Source of the DNA: an uncultured Acidimicrobiales bacterium
GTDB lineage: Bacteria > Actinomycetota > Acidimicrobiia > Acidimicrobiales > SZUA-35
Direction of reading: 5' to 3'
Assembly (NCBI GenBank): GCA_937922785.1
Contig: CALAJQ010000006.1
Coordinates: forward strand, 186,156-250,155
Length of the DNA stretch: 64,000 nucleotides
The notes under the pieces are model-generated. The model worked only from the letters and a program-made list of their open reading frames with translations. It was not told the origin of the DNA and searched no databases. Of the stretch, positions 25,438 to 34,701 are shown piece by piece. The position numbers were made by a program, and so were the translations under genes. Numbering within the stretch: position 1 is the first letter of the stretch; each line of letters starts with the position of its first letter.

Positions 25438-26262
25438 GTGGACAACTCCCCATCGACATCAAATACGACGTTTGCCTCCACTCGTGACGGCTTCACCCAA
25501 TTGCGCCGCCATTGGCCCGCAACCTCCCCCAAAGCCGCTATTTTGCTGGTGCACGGCATCGGTGAGCATTCCGGGCGATATGAACACGTGGGCGCTCAGC
25601 TGGCCTCTAGGGGCCTCGATACTCTCGGTTTCGACAATCGGGGATATGGACAATCTGGTGGCAGGCGAGCGTTCGTAAAACGCTTCTTTCAGTTTTCTGA
25701 AGACGTTGAGGACCTGTTGGCTGAGCGGCGCAATCTTGGTGTTCCAGTGGTTCTGATGGGTCATTCACTTGGCGGACTCATCAGTACTGATTATCTGATA
25801 AGCGACTTGCCACAGCCTGACCTTGCCGTACTGTCCGCGCCTGCATTGGCGGCAGAGGTTCCGTCCTGGCAGCGCATTGCTGCACCGGCGTTCGCCCGAC
25901 TGACGCCAAAGCTGTTCATGCCATCAAAGATCGACGGCGCGATATTGACCCGTGACGCTGAAGTCGCTCGGGCCTATGAGACTGACCCCTTGGTCATCAA
26001 AGGGGCCACTGCGGGCCTAGGCAACGAGACCTTTGTTGCCATGGAAAGAGCCAGCGCCGGCATCGCTCGAATCAAGGTGCCTACCTATGTTCTGCATGGT
26101 GCCGATGACCAGCTGGTTCCGCCGTCGGCATCTGAACCGCTTGCAGCCTTGGGCAACGTGACCCGCAAGGTGTGGCCTGGGCTGCGGCACGAGTGTATGA
26201 ATGAGCCTGAAAAGGAAGAGGTCATCGACGCGATCGCAGACTGGATCGATTCCCAGCTCTAA
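25438..26262 (+). CDS. Monoacylglycerol lipase-type alpha/beta hydrolase
   Basis: A 274-residue serine hydrolase. Features are ILLVHGIGEHSGRYEHV (oxyanion region), FDNRGYGQSGG, the nucleophile elbow LMGHSLGGL, the acid in LHGADDQLVPP and the His in GLRHECMNEPE. This pattern is typical of bacterial monoacylglycerol lipases, or the plant MAGL/lysophospholipase-like group. The GTG at 25438 is used because the longer frame from 25264 lies antisense to fluC. It is followed by a good intrinsic terminator. Confidence 0.85.
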   Translation: MDNSPSTSNTTFASTRDGFTQLRRHWPATSPKAAILLVHGIGEHSGRYEHVGAQLASRGLDTLGFDNRGYGQSGGRRAFVKRFFQFSEDVEDLLAERRNLGVPVVLMGHSLGGLISTDYLISDLPQPDLAVLSAPALAAEVPSWQRIAAPAFARLTPKLFMPSKIDGAILTRDAEVARAYETDPLVIKGATAGLGNETFVAMERASAGIARIKVPTYVLHGADDQLVPPSASEPLAALGNVTRKVWPGLRHECMNEPEKEEVIDAIADWIDSQL

Positions 26263-26281
26263 ATCCAAAACCCTCAGCCCG

Positions 26282-26425
26282 CCGAACTGACCTGGGAACC
26301 AGCCACCAATTCCGAACTGACCTGGGAACCAGCCGGGTTTGACTGGCTACACCGCCAGTTCGGATTTTTTGGCTGGGTACACCGCCAGAACGAGAGCTCG
26401 TGGCTGGGTACACCGACAGAATCGG
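26282..26425. repeat. Palindromic repeat family 2 cluster
   Basis: Between convergent genes. Two direct units begin CCGAACTGACCTGGGAACC (26282, 26312). Three facing units are of the type TGGCTACACCGCCAGTTCGG (26344) and GGCTGGGTACACCGCCAGAA (26371, 26402 with one change). Related units occur at 29323-29407 and 51733-51784. Confidence 0.75.
26311..26370 (+). terminator. Intrinsic terminator built from repeat units
   Basis: TCCGAACTG (26311-26319) pairs with CAGTTCGGA (26356-26364), and six T follow directly (26365-26370). It terminates the plus-strand hydrolase. The arms are themselves members of repeat family 2. Confidence 0.7.
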
Positions 26426-26430
26426 GTTCG

Positions 26431-27675
26431 CTAGTCTGGGTCTAGGTAGCCGACGCCTGGCTTCCATTCGGGTGGGACTTCGGTGGCGGTTGCCGCCTTG
26501 GCGCTTTGGTCCGCCTGAGTGGTCGGCTCTGCATTAGCTGGCGATTTCCAAATATCTGAAGGCGGCTCGTAAGAAGGGTTGGCAAATGGGCTGTCTTGAG
26601 CTGGCCCGGTATGAGCAGAGCCAGCGTGGGCTGGTCCTGGAGCAGCTGTTGGCATAACGGTGGTTCGGTCCGATGTTGTCTGGCCGGGCTGGGGCGAAGC
26701 TTGTGGCCGAACAGCTCGGTGGCTGGGAGGAGCGGCATTGGCCGGTTTGGTTAGCTGAGCGCCGTAGTCACGAACGTTTGAGCCCGTAGGAGTCGAGGCG
26801 GCCTGTTGTGGAGCCACAACCTGCACTGGGGGAGCGTCGATCGGGCGAGCATGGATTGCCTTTGCCGGGCGGCGTCGGGCGGCATTGGGCCAGATCGCCG
26901 AAATCAGAAGCAGCGCAGCGCCTGCCACAGCCATGACTACAGCTGGCGGAATCATCGCTCCAAAGAAGACTTCAACTATTCCAGCAATCAGCGCTCCTGA
27001 CGCAGGCGCAAGTAGCCGGGCGGCAAACGGTACTCCGAACCCTAGGGCCAGCCAGAACAGCGAGGTTCCGAATGCCCAGAAAGCGACCCTTCGCAAGACT
27101 GCCGGACGGTTCTTGGCCAGTATGAGCGCTGCTAATGCGGCAACTCCGGCACCAATGGCTGAAAGCAAAGCGAAGGTTTCCACACCGCTGCGGATTGTGC
27201 CAAGAAACGCCAGTCCCGCAGTTGGCAGCTCGATGGCCAGTTCCGGCGCTTCGGGGATTTGGCCTTCAAGTTCTTGCCGATCGCCCACGAGTTGGTTCCG
27301 GGCTGCGATTCCAAGCACAGAAGCATCCAAAGTGACGTTTTCTTCGACCCCGAAAAGAGCATTCTGATGAACCTGCACGATGGCTCGCTGAAGCTCGGCG
27401 CTAATTCCGGGTTCTTCAATTGCATCGCTGGCGGCAGAATCAAGAGCCTGGCGAGGAACCGGGGGCGCATCCACCGGAAGAATCTCGCCCAGGCTGGTTG
27501 CGAGACGCCCAACTATTGCCGAGCGAACACCATCATTGTCGACCAATTGATCAGACAGCTGCTCGGATCGATCCGGGTTTAGGACCGTCTGAGTTAAAAC
27601 AAAACTGGCCCAGCTAAGAGAACCAACCAAAAGAGCCAAGCCCAAAACGAGCCCGGAGAGTGAACGACGCATCAC
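26431..27675 (-). CDS. Membrane protein with disordered cytoplasmic tail
   Basis: 414 residues. An N-terminal helix (LVLGLALLVGSLSWASFVLTQ) is followed by an extracytoplasmic domain (about 30-160, DNDGVRSAIVGRLATSLGE and an Ile/Val-rich part). Three to four helices follow (about 165-275), and then a Pro/Ala/Thr/Gln-rich tail of about 135 residues ending VPPEWKPGVGYLDPD. Not a recognised named family. It is transcribed away from map's 3' side as a single gene. Confidence 0.6.
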   Translation of the reverse strand: MMRRSLSGLVLGLALLVGSLSWASFVLTQTVLNPDRSEQLSDQLVDNDGVRSAIVGRLATSLGEILPVDAPPVPRQALDSAASDAIEEPGISAELQRAIVQVHQNALFGVEENVTLDASVLGIAARNQLVGDRQELEGQIPEAPELAIELPTAGLAFLGTIRSGVETFALLSAIGAGVAALAALILAKNRPAVLRRVAFWAFGTSLFWLALGFGVPFAARLLAPASGALIAGIVEVFFGAMIPPAVVMAVAGAALLLISAIWPNAARRRPAKAIHARPIDAPPVQVVAPQQAASTPTGSNVRDYGAQLTKPANAAPPSHRAVRPQASPQPGQTTSDRTTVMPTAAPGPAHAGSAHTGPAQDSPFANPSYEPPSDIWKSPANAEPTTQADQSAKAATATEVPPEWKPGVGYLDPD

Positions 27676-27726
27676 TACAGCTTTGCATCGTCAGCCCCCA
27701 AACGGGGGTAGCGTTGCCAAATCGCC

Positions 27727-28707
27727 TTAGTTCCGGGCTAGATCCCAGTATGGGTGGCCAACGGTGTTGGTTGGAGTGGTCAAGATCTGCGGGCCATTCT
27801 CGGTTATGAGAAGCGTGTGCTCGAACTGTGCTGTTCTTCCGCCATCAGCGGTTGATGCAGTCCAGCCGTCATCCCACATGCGTGACCGCCACGAGCCCAC
27901 AGTGATCATCGGCTCGATAGTGAAAGTCATTCCAACTTCGATGATGTCAGTTAGCGACGGATGGTAGTAGTGGCAGATCTGGAGATCGGTGTGGAACTGT
28001 TCGCCGATTCCGTGACCGACGAAGTCACGTACGACGCCAAAGCCATTTGCTTCGGCATGGGTCTGGATTGCTCGACCGATCTCGTTGATGGGTTCGCCTG
28101 GCATTGCTGCTGCAATGCCGAGGGCGGTGCAGTCTCGAGTGACTTGGGTGAGACGCTGAGACATCTCGTCAACCTCGCCTACATAAAACGTGGCGTTGGT
28201 GTCACCATGGACGCCTTCTTTGAACAGAGTGACGTCGCAGTTGACGATGTCGCCTTCTTGGAGCACTCGAGCGTCAGGAATTCCGTGGCAGATCACTTCG
28301 TTGACCGATGTGCAAACACTCTTGGGGAACGGATCTAACACGCCCGGATAGTTCAGAGGCGACGGGTATGAGCCAAGTTCAATTGCCCGCTCGTGGACTG
28401 CAATGTCAATCTCTTCGGTGGTAATGCCGGGCTTAATGATGGTGCCTAGGTAAGCCAGCGTGTCCGCTGCGAGGACGCCCGTGCGACGCATACGTTCGAT
28501 GACTTCGGGAGACTTGACTCGCGGTTCGTCCCACCGTTCTACGTCGCCGCCATCGGCCCACGTGGGCTTGTCGATGGTGTCTGGAACAGGCCTTATAGGA
28601 GAAATTTCGTGCGGAACGACTTCAGCCTGGCTCTGCTTATGGCAGCGCTTAAACTTCTTTCCACTCCCGCACCAGCAGGCTTCATTTGCTTTTGGTAACA
28701 GTCGCAT
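27727..28707 (-). CDS. map: Methionine aminopeptidase with N-terminal SEC-C zinc motif
   Basis: A 326-residue type I MetAP. An N-terminal SEC-C-type motif (CWCGSGKKFKRCH, about 11-23) probably binds zinc. It is followed by a pita-bread domain with HGIPD, DVTLFKEGVHGDTNATF (two metal Asp), GHGIGEQFH (metal His), FTIEPM (Glu) and FEHTLLITE (Glu). All five metal ligands are present. It removes initiator Met from nascent proteins; the zinc motif is thought to help ribosome docking. TACACT lies eight bases before the ATG. Confidence 0.93.
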   Translation of the reverse strand: MRLLPKANEACWCGSGKKFKRCHKQSQAEVVPHEISPIRPVPDTIDKPTWADGGDVERWDEPRVKSPEVIERMRRTGVLAADTLAYLGTIIKPGITTEEIDIAVHERAIELGSYPSPLNYPGVLDPFPKSVCTSVNEVICHGIPDARVLQEGDIVNCDVTLFKEGVHGDTNATFYVGEVDEMSQRLTQVTRDCTALGIAAAMPGEPINEIGRAIQTHAEANGFGVVRDFVGHGIGEQFHTDLQICHYYHPSLTDIIEVGMTFTIEPMITVGSWRSRMWDDGWTASTADGGRTAQFEHTLLITENGPQILTTPTNTVGHPYWDLARN

Positions 28708-28715
28708 TAGGTACC

Positions 28716-28759
28716 AGTGTAGAGAACAGAATCCGGTTGGTGTCTAGTCCCAATAGCAT
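28716..28759. promoter_or_regulatory. Divergent -10 elements of map and yqgE
   Basis: TACACT on the minus strand (28721-28716) sits 8 bases before the map ATG. TAGCAT on the plus strand (28754-28759) sits 6 bases before the ATG at 28766. Neither gene has an SD. Confidence 0.45.
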
Positions 28760-28765
28760 CGGAAG

Positions 28766-29302
28766 ATGGCACGGTCCTACAAAGGGCAACTGATAGTGGC
28801 TCGGCCCGAGCTCCTGGACGACAATTTCGATCGCACTATCACAGTGATCCTGGATCACAACGAGGACGGGGCCCTGGGGCTGGTATTGAACCGTCCAACC
28901 GCCAACGCCTTGGATGACTACTTCGCTGGTTGGGTCGATCTGACGCCGGAACCACGAGTTCTTTATGAAGGCGGCCCCGTTGAGCCTGAAGGACTAATTG
29001 CCCTGGCTGAGGGGCACAGTAAGGGAGCCCTCGGGTTGGGTTTGCACACCATCGATCTTGACGACGATCCGGTGTTGGCCGCTGCGGAGTTCACCCGAGT
29101 CCGGGTGTTTGCTGGTCATGCCGGGTGGGGGCCTGGTCAGCTTGAGGGCGAGATGGCCAACGGGGCATGGTGGACAATGGACGCATCCGAAGATGACGTG
29201 TTCAGCGCCAACCCCAATGAGCTTTGGACCACCGTTCTACGGCGGGCCGACGCCGAGCTGCAATGGTTTGCCCACTACCCCAAAGACCCCTCGCTCAACT
29301 AG
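28766..29302 (+). CDS. YqgE/AlgH family protein (UPF0301)
   Basis: A 178-residue YqgE/AlgH-like protein. Family signatures are KGQLIVARPELLDDNFDRTI, GALGLVLNRPTA, VLYEGGPVEPE and RVFAGHAGWGPGQLEGEM. The biochemical role is not settled. Length is standard. The gene is followed by duplicated AACTAGCCC blocks and repeat family 2. Confidence 0.9.
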   Translation: MARSYKGQLIVARPELLDDNFDRTITVILDHNEDGALGLVLNRPTANALDDYFAGWVDLTPEPRVLYEGGPVEPEGLIALAEGHSKGALGLGLHTIDLDDDPVLAAAEFTRVRVFAGHAGWGPGQLEGEMANGAWWTMDASEDDVFSANPNELWTTVLRRADAELQWFAHYPKDPSLN

Positions 29303-29322
29303 CCCAGTCTTAACTAGCCCGT

Positions 29323-29407
29323 TTCCGAACTGGCGGTGCCGGGAACCGCAACAATCGTTTCTGGCGGTGCCCACGACCGGATTCGGGCGTGGGCACCGCC
29401 AGAACGA
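29323..29407. repeat. Palindromic repeat family 2 copy with long hairpin
   Basis: CTGGCGGTGCCCACG (29361-29375) and CGTGGGCACCGCCAG (29388-29402) form a perfect 15-bp stem with a 12-base loop. Another unit (TTCCGAACTGGCGGTGCC) precedes it at 29323. It sits between convergent yqgE and the ABC permease. Confidence 0.75.
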
Positions 29408-29453
29408 GAGATTGCGAGAACGGGAGATTGCCAGAACGGGAAGCAGCTGGTGG

Positions 29454-31016
29454 TTAGGAAGTCATTGAAGTGATCATGTCGGGGGCTTTGCGGTCGGCCC
29501 GCTTGGCGGCCGCTCGTGACACAACAACAAAGATCAACGCGCCATAAAGCGGAGCCAACACCGTGACCGCAATCGAGAAGGCGGCGGACTCACGGGCATA
29601 GGCCAACCCGGCCAACACCGGGATCGACAGGATCAAGCCACTCAGCACTCCAGCGATTGTGAAAGCGCCGTTGAGGCAGCCCTCGCCGATTGCCCCGGTG
29701 GCGAACGGGTTTGGGTTGTCCTCTTCGGGGAACGGAGTTGGGGCCAAAGTCGAGGTGTAGGTTCCGACGCCAGCGCCGGTGAGAGCAAAGCCGATTCCAC
29801 TTGCGAGTCCCGCGGGCACAAACTTCCAGCCGCCGGTGTAACCCGCTACTCCCAAAGTCACTAGCACTGCGCCACTGACGCCTAGCAATATGAAAGCAAG
29901 AGCGCGTCCTCTAAGGACTAATAGCAATGAGTCCAGCGCCAGCCACTCGCCCCAAAGCGATCGGCCGTCGGTTCCTAACATGTTGGCTGAGGCCACCCCT
30001 GCGGTGAGGCCGGGAAGTCCGCCTAGAACCACTGCCGACGGATTTCGGTCAACAATGGCAGTTAGGAAAGGGGCACCTCCCACAATCAGAACTACTGCCT
30101 GAGAGACAATCTGCACTCTGTAGCGCGGGTGGCGGCGCATGTAGCGCAGTTCCTTGGCCAGCACGGCCCGCATCACCAAACGCGGTGATGACTCGCTGTC
30201 GGCCGTGAGCAAGTGGCCTTCCAACTCTTGAACTTCTGGACCTTCGTCGACCTCGGTTAGTGATCGATCTAGCACCTTGATCCACGCCATCACCGCGATG
30301 CCCCCAAGCGCCGCAGTTCCAGCGATCTCTACCAGTGGAATTACGATCTCGCCGGCAACCAGCCGAGCCAGAGCGTCGCCGGGCCACCCAAACGGAGTGA
30401 CGCTTAGGATGTCCGCAACCGGTTCGAGCCGGTCAAAGTTGGACGACCGACTGAATTGAGCCGTCAACTGAGCGGTGATGGCAACAACGCCGGCGCCGAT
30501 GCCGGCGATAACAGTTGCGAGGTCTCGGCTGCGTCTCTTGCGGAGGGCGGACCCGAGCGATGTCAATAACAGTCGCGAAAGCCCAACCGCAAGGCCGAGC
30601 GTTACAACCGCAGCAGCGAATCCAGCCAGCTTGGCGCCCACGCCTGGCGCTCTCCAGGCAAGAACCACAAGCGGCACTGCAGCCGCAATTGGGCCGGGGG
30701 CCACTAGCGCGGCGGCCGCCATGCCTGGGGCTAGCTGGTTTGCCGTTAAGGGAAATGAGGCCAGTCGAGTTGTGTCGACCATCTCGTCCGAAGCGCCAAA
30801 CATCAACGGAACGAGAGCCCAGCCAAGAATCATCAGAGCGGTTAGGACCGGAGCAAAGCGGAACAGATTCTCCAGGCTCGAGCTCAGTGCCATCACGGTG
30901 GCGATAGTGCTGAGCGATCCCGCAAAAAAAGTGAAAAGCAGTAACCCCAGCCCGGCGCTGGTTCGAAACGCATTGCGGAGAAGCCTCAGCTTCAACCGAA
31001 CCAAAATCCAAGTCAC
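29454..31016 (-). CDS. ABC transporter permease (12-helix type)
   Basis: A 520-residue polytopic protein. Hydrophobic segments run throughout (LGLLLFTFFAGSLSTIATVMAL, LAPGMAAAALVAPGPIAAAVPLVVL, FILLGVSGAVLVTLGVAGY and others). A central cytoplasmic loop (about 255-290) precedes a second half, as in ABC-2 exporters with fused halves. GTG 31016 is preferred because it follows the ATPase stop by four bases; the longer frame from 31061 would overlap the ATPase by 41 bases. The cargo is unknown. Confidence 0.8.
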   Translation of the reverse strand: MTWILVRLKLRLLRNAFRTSAGLGLLLFTFFAGSLSTIATVMALSSSLENLFRFAPVLTALMILGWALVPLMFGASDEMVDTTRLASFPLTANQLAPGMAAAALVAPGPIAAAVPLVVLAWRAPGVGAKLAGFAAAVVTLGLAVGLSRLLLTSLGSALRKRRSRDLATVIAGIGAGVVAITAQLTAQFSRSSNFDRLEPVADILSVTPFGWPGDALARLVAGEIVIPLVEIAGTAALGGIAVMAWIKVLDRSLTEVDEGPEVQELEGHLLTADSESSPRLVMRAVLAKELRYMRRHPRYRVQIVSQAVVLIVGGAPFLTAIVDRNPSAVVLGGLPGLTAGVASANMLGTDGRSLWGEWLALDSLLLVLRGRALAFILLGVSGAVLVTLGVAGYTGGWKFVPAGLASGIGFALTGAGVGTYTSTLAPTPFPEEDNPNPFATGAIGEGCLNGAFTIAGVLSGLILSIPVLAGLAYARESAAFSIAVTVLAPLYGALIFVVVSRAAAKRADRKAPDMITSMTS

Positions 31017-31020
31017 AGCT

Positions 31021-31776
31021 TTAGCCCAGCCAGTCGAGATGAACTGACTTCGTTTGGCCACCTACCGCATCCACGAAGACTTCCTCGAGCCGTCGACCAT
31101 CAGTTATCTGCGAAGTTGGCCCACCGGCCACCACTTTGCCCTGGTGTACAACGGCAACGTAGTCGCAGATGCGCTCAACCACTTCCATCACGTGGGAGCT
31201 GAACACGACTGTTGCGCCGCCTTCAACAAGTCTTTCAAGTAGCCGTCTTACAACCTGTACCGAGATCGGATCCACCGATTCAAATGGCTCGTCCAAGAAC
31301 AGCACCTTTGGGCGGTGCATCACCGCTCCTGCGAGGGCGATCTTCTTACGCATGCCCGCTGAATAGTCAACCACCAATCGGCTGGCGGCCTCGCCGAGGT
31401 CAAGCACCTCAAGAAGTTCAGTAGTTCGTTGGCGCGCAACCGCAGAGCTGAGACCTCGAAGAAGGCCCACATATTCGAGAAGCTCCTTGCCGGTCAGGCG
31501 GTCGAAAAGACGCAGATCTTCGGGTACTACACCGATACGTCGCTTGACTTCGACGGTGTCTTCCCAAACGTTCAGCCCGTCAACTTGGACAGAGCCGCTA
31601 TCGGGGCGAAGCAGTCCAGTGGTTATCTTCAGAGTTGTCGACTTGCCTGCTCCGTTGGGTCCAACGAGGCCAAAGAACGAACCCTGTGGCACACGTAGAT
31701 CCAAGCCATCTACAGCAACCTTTTCGCCAAACGCCTTTCGCACTTGCATCAGTGCGACCGCTGGTGTTTCGCTCAT
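31021..31776 (-). CDS. ABC transporter ATP-binding protein
   Basis: A 251-residue exporter-type ATPase. Walker A is GPNGAGKST, the signature is YSAGMRKK, Walker B is [14 protein letters not shown] and the switch is FSSHVMEV. It pairs with the permease immediately downstream. Its ATG overlaps the stop of the adenosine deaminase gene (ATGA), so the three genes form one operon. Confidence 0.93.
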   Translation of the reverse strand: MSETPAVALMQVRKAFGEKVAVDGLDLRVPQGSFFGLVGPNGAGKSTTLKITTGLLRPDSGSVQVDGLNVWEDTVEVKRRIGVVPEDLRLFDRLTGKELLEYVGLLRGLSSAVARQRTTELLEVLDLGEAASRLVVDYSAGMRKKIALAGAVMHRPKVLFLDEPFESVDPISVQVVRRLLERLVEGGATVVFSSHVMEVVERICDYVAVVHQGKVVAGGPTSQITDGRRLEEVFVDAVGGQTKSVHLDWLG

Positions 31777-32852
31777 AAACCAGCGTCTCTAAGCCGGGCG
31801 TAGCCCGGCTTAATCAATTCATTGATGATCTTGAGGCGCTGTTCAAAGGGCCAGAAAGAACTTTTCATTGCGTTAATGGTCAGCCATTCCATGTCCGAAA
31901 GGCCGTAGCCGAATGCCTGGTTCAGTTTGGCGAATTCGTCGCTGAGGGTCACGTTGCTCATAAGTCGGTTGTCGGTGTTCACAGTCACACGGAACCGCAG
32001 CTTGCGGAGAAGACCGATTGGGTGAGTCTCAATCGACTCGGCAGCGCCAGTGTTTACGTTCGAGGTTGGGCACATCTCCAGCGGCACTCGACAGTCTCTG
32101 ACATAGGCCGCCAGGCGACCAAGGTTTGCCTTACCGTCGGGATCGAAAGTGATGTCGTCAACGATGCGCACGCCATGACCAAGTCGCTCTGCCCCGCAGT
32201 AGTGCAGTGCTTCAGCAATCGAAGGTAATCCGAAGGCCTCGCCGGCGTGAATCGTGATGTGGAAATTCTCTCGCATCACAAGCTGAAAGGCGTCGAGATG
32301 GCGAGTTGGCGGGAAGCCAGCCTCAGCCCCTGCGATGTCGAACCCAACTACGCCTTCGTCACGGTGACGCAGCGCTAGCTCGGCAATTTCAGTTGACCGA
32401 GCCGCAGTTCGCATCGCAGTGCAGAGTGTGCCTATCTCGATGGTCTGGCCAGCGGAACCGATTCTGAAGCCTTCCAGTACCGACTCGACCACTTCGTCCA
32501 AGGTGAGCCCACCTTCGGTGTGAAGCTCGGGGGCGAATCGAATCTCTGCGTAGACGATTCCATCGTTAGCCATGTCTACTGCTGCTTCGGCAGCCGCCCT
32601 TTGGAGTCCATCTTTGGTCTGGGTCACTCCAACCGTATGGGCGAAGGTCTCTAAGTAGAGCTCAAGATTGCGTCGGTCAGCACCTCTGGTGAACCAAGTT
32701 GCCAGGTCGTCCGGGTCGGTGGTTGGCAAACCCTTGTACCCGTGTTCGGCGGCCAGGTCTATAACCGATTGGGGTCTCATGCCGCCGTCTAGGTGGTCGT
32801 GCAGCATTACTTTTGGAGCCGCTCTAATAACGTCAGCCGACAGTGTTTCCAT
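31773..32852 (-). CDS. add: Adenosine deaminase
   Basis: A 359-residue amidohydrolase that deaminates adenosine to inosine. Metal and catalytic residues are seen in [10 protein letters not shown] (HxH), HAGEAFG (His and Glu), ERLGHGVRI (His) and VTVNTDNRL (the Asp corresponding to the zinc-ligand motif). TACCGT lies six bases before the ATG, leaderless-like. It is the first gene of an operon with an ABC exporter, an unusual pairing whose logic is not evident. Confidence 0.92.
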   Translation of the reverse strand: METLSADVIRAAPKVMLHDHLDGGMRPQSVIDLAAEHGYKGLPTTDPDDLATWFTRGADRRNLELYLETFAHTVGVTQTKDGLQRAAAEAAVDMANDGIVYAEIRFAPELHTEGGLTLDEVVESVLEGFRIGSAGQTIEIGTLCTAMRTAARSTEIAELALRHRDEGVVGFDIAGAEAGFPPTRHLDAFQLVMRENFHITIHAGEAFGLPSIAEALHYCGAERLGHGVRIVDDITFDPDGKANLGRLAAYVRDCRVPLEMCPTSNVNTGAAESIETHPIGLLRKLRFRVTVNTDNRLMSNVTLSDEFAKLNQAFGYGLSDMEWLTINAMKSSFWPFEQRLKIINELIKPGYARLRDAGL

Positions 32853-32858
32853 CTGTCT

Positions 32859-32898
32859 ACGGTAGAGGCTGCAGTAGCGAAGGTGGTGACGTTAGCCT
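32859..32898. promoter_or_regulatory. Divergent -10 elements of add and dtd
   Basis: Minus-strand TACCGT (32864-32859) is six bases from the add ATG, and plus-strand TAGCCT (32893-32898) is seven bases from the dtd GTG at 32906. No SD is present before either start. Confidence 0.45.
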
Positions 32899-32905
32899 CG
32901 GCTAT

Positions 32906-33343
32906 GTGCGAGCACTAGTGCAAAGAGTAGACAGCGCGTCGGTAACTTCTGACGGTGAAGAGGTAGGCCGAATTGGCCAAGGTCTTTGTGTGCTGGTGGG
33001 CGTAACCCATAGCGACGATGAGAACGACGTGGCCAAGATGGTCGACAAGTTGTGGAATATCCGTCTGATGGATGATGAAGATGGCGTAATGAACCTTTCG
33101 GTGGCCGACACCACCAAGCAGTTGCTTGTTGTCAGTCAGTTCACGCTTTATGGCGATACCCGTAAAGGGCGAAGGCCTTCTTGGATCGGCGCCGCTCGCC
33201 CGGAGGCGGCTGAACCCCTAATTGATCTTCTGGTGGAAAAACTGAAATCGCTCGGTGCCGTTGTGGCAACCGGGCGATTCAGAACCGACATGAAAGTCTC
33301 TTTGGTTAACGATGGTCCCGTGACGGTGACCATCGAGGTCTAG
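32906..33343 (+). CDS. dtd: D-aminoacyl-tRNA deacylase
   Basis: A 145-residue Dtd that hydrolyses D-amino acids wrongly attached to tRNA. The family start MRALVQRV appears here as GTG-initiated VRALVQRVDSASV, so GTG 32906 is the start rather than the upstream frame. The active-site motifs SQFTLYGDTRKGRRPSW and NDGPVTV are both intact. Confidence 0.93.
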   Translation: MRALVQRVDSASVTSDGEEVGRIGQGLCVLVGVTHSDDENDVAKMVDKLWNIRLMDDEDGVMNLSVADTTKQLLVVSQFTLYGDTRKGRRPSWIGAARPEAAEPLIDLLVEKLKSLGAVVATGRFRTDMKVSLVNDGPVTVTIEV

Positions 33344-33354
33344 CCGAGAAGCTG

Positions 33355-34185
33355 TTAGTCGATGGTCAGCTCGATCACATGGCTTTCGGTCTTTGACTGG
33401 CCGCTGACGTCTCGGTAAGAGATGTTCACAACCAGCTTCTGTTGGCCGCTTTCGAGCAGCTCAGGGTCTAGCCAGATTCGAGCTACGTCAGTCTCGCCAG
33501 AGTGGAGTGTCTCGTCGTGGTGAAGGCTGGTGAACTTCTGCTGTGGGTAGTAGACGTCTAGGTCGCTTTCAACGGTCATTGCCATGTTGGTGGTGCGAGG
33601 AGCCAAGCCCTTGTAGTTGAACTCGACCCAGTTCTTGTCAGCTGCTGCTGGATCTGAGGACACCGAAGCCGATTCGGTCAAGATTGCGAAGTCGTCACCC
33701 TTGTACTTCTTGTTGGTCAGCTGAAGACGGCCGGCGTACAGCTGGTAGGTGCGTCCTTCGTAGCTCCAGCGGATGTAGACCAAAGCCTTCTTGGTTCCGC
33801 TGTTGCTGGTATCGGTTGTCAGCTTTACTGATGTGAAGTCGATCTCGTTGGATGACAATGTGTTGTTATCAAGCAGGCTTGTGTAGCCGTTTTGGTTGGA
33901 CGGATACTCGACCTCGATGCCTTTGGAGTTGGCAACAACATAGACCCGAACATTGGTTAGGTCCGCCTTGGAAGTCCAAGACAAGTTGACCCACTCTGAT
34001 GAACCCTGGGCCCAGTCCATCTTGGTGTTGGTAAGAAGAGTTGGCACTGGCACCGAGTAGCCACCACCGCTGTGGTGGTTTGAAAGTGTGCCTGGTGCAG
34101 ACGTCTGAGCAGATGACGGAAGGGCAGTTGCGCCCAGAACGACTGTGGTAGTGAATAGGGCGGCTAGGCCTCGCTTGATATTCAT
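33355..34185 (-). CDS. Secreted protein of unknown function
   Basis: 276 residues with a Sec signal peptide (MNIKRGLAALFTTTVVLGATALPSSAQ). The beta-rich mature part has two similar immunoglobulin-like halves: WVNLSWTSKADLTNVRVYV with later IDFTSVKLTT, and WVEFNYKGLAPRTTNMAMTV with later TDVARIWLDP. There are no cysteines. It looks like a surface or secreted adhesive-type protein, but no family was recognised. The start at 34185 is preferred over 34194 because it begins the signal peptide. Confidence 0.6.
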   Translation of the reverse strand: MNIKRGLAALFTTTVVLGATALPSSAQTSAPGTLSNHHSGGGYSVPVPTLLTNTKMDWAQGSSEWVNLSWTSKADLTNVRVYVVANSKGIEVEYPSNQNGYTSLLDNNTLSSNEIDFTSVKLTTDTSNSGTKKALVYIRWSYEGRTYQLYAGRLQLTNKKYKGDDFAILTESASVSSDPAAADKNWVEFNYKGLAPRTTNMAMTVESDLDVYYPQQKFTSLHHDETLHSGETDVARIWLDPELLESGQQKLVVNISYRDVSGQSKTESHVIELTID

Positions 34186-34245
34186 GCCAACCACAACGGC
34201 CCGATATCACGATTTCTTTACTCAGATAGCAGATTTACCCAGGGT

Positions 34246-34626
34246 TTAGCCCCGGCAAGTCTCCTGGTATGAAAAAAGCACAAGATCGCGAAGGTCTTGG
34301 TTGTCGTTTAGCCGCTCTAGAAAGGCTGAATAGCTGGATTCTGCGATCTCGGCTTCGGCCAGTGCCTCGGTTAAAGCCTCGGCTCCGCTGGTCTGGTCAG
34401 CGAAGGTTCGGCGCTGGAATTCACAAACCCATTTGGCCTGGAAGTTGACCAAATTGGCGTCCGCATCGCTTAGCTCGACCCCTTCAGGTTCGGCGATAAG
34501 GGTCGTCTCAGGGATCGAGAAGGCTATTGAACTTGGCGTTTGGGCCGGTGAGGAGCTTGAGCTAGAGCACGAGGTCAAAATGACTACAAGCACCATGAAT
34601 GAAATATTTCTAACCAGGGCAAACAT
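34246..34626 (-). CDS. Small lipoprotein
   Basis: 126 residues. The lipobox is VVILTSC (Cys 20), followed by a Ser run and a helical domain with two cysteines (KWVCEFQRR and YQETCRG at the very end) that could pair. An AAGGA sequence lies upstream of the start. Unknown function; on the same strand as the 33355 gene, 60 bases upstream of it. Confidence 0.6.
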   Translation of the reverse strand: MFALVRNISFMVLVVILTSCSSSSSSPAQTPSSIAFSIPETTLIAEPEGVELSDADANLVNFQAKWVCEFQRRTFADQTSGAEALTEALAEAEIAESSYSAFLERLNDNQDLRDLVLFSYQETCRG

Positions 34627-34701
34627 GACAGTCCTTCGGCGGCATCTTCAAGATGTTGAACCCTCAGTAATTTCCTCTTAAGAGGCTCTAGTCCGGTTGA
34701 T

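Noticed and set aside
31017-31061. 41-base overlap of the ABC permease with the ATPase gene
   Set aside because: A GTG at 31016, four bases after the ATPase stop, gives a normal start at the first basic-hydrophobic segment.
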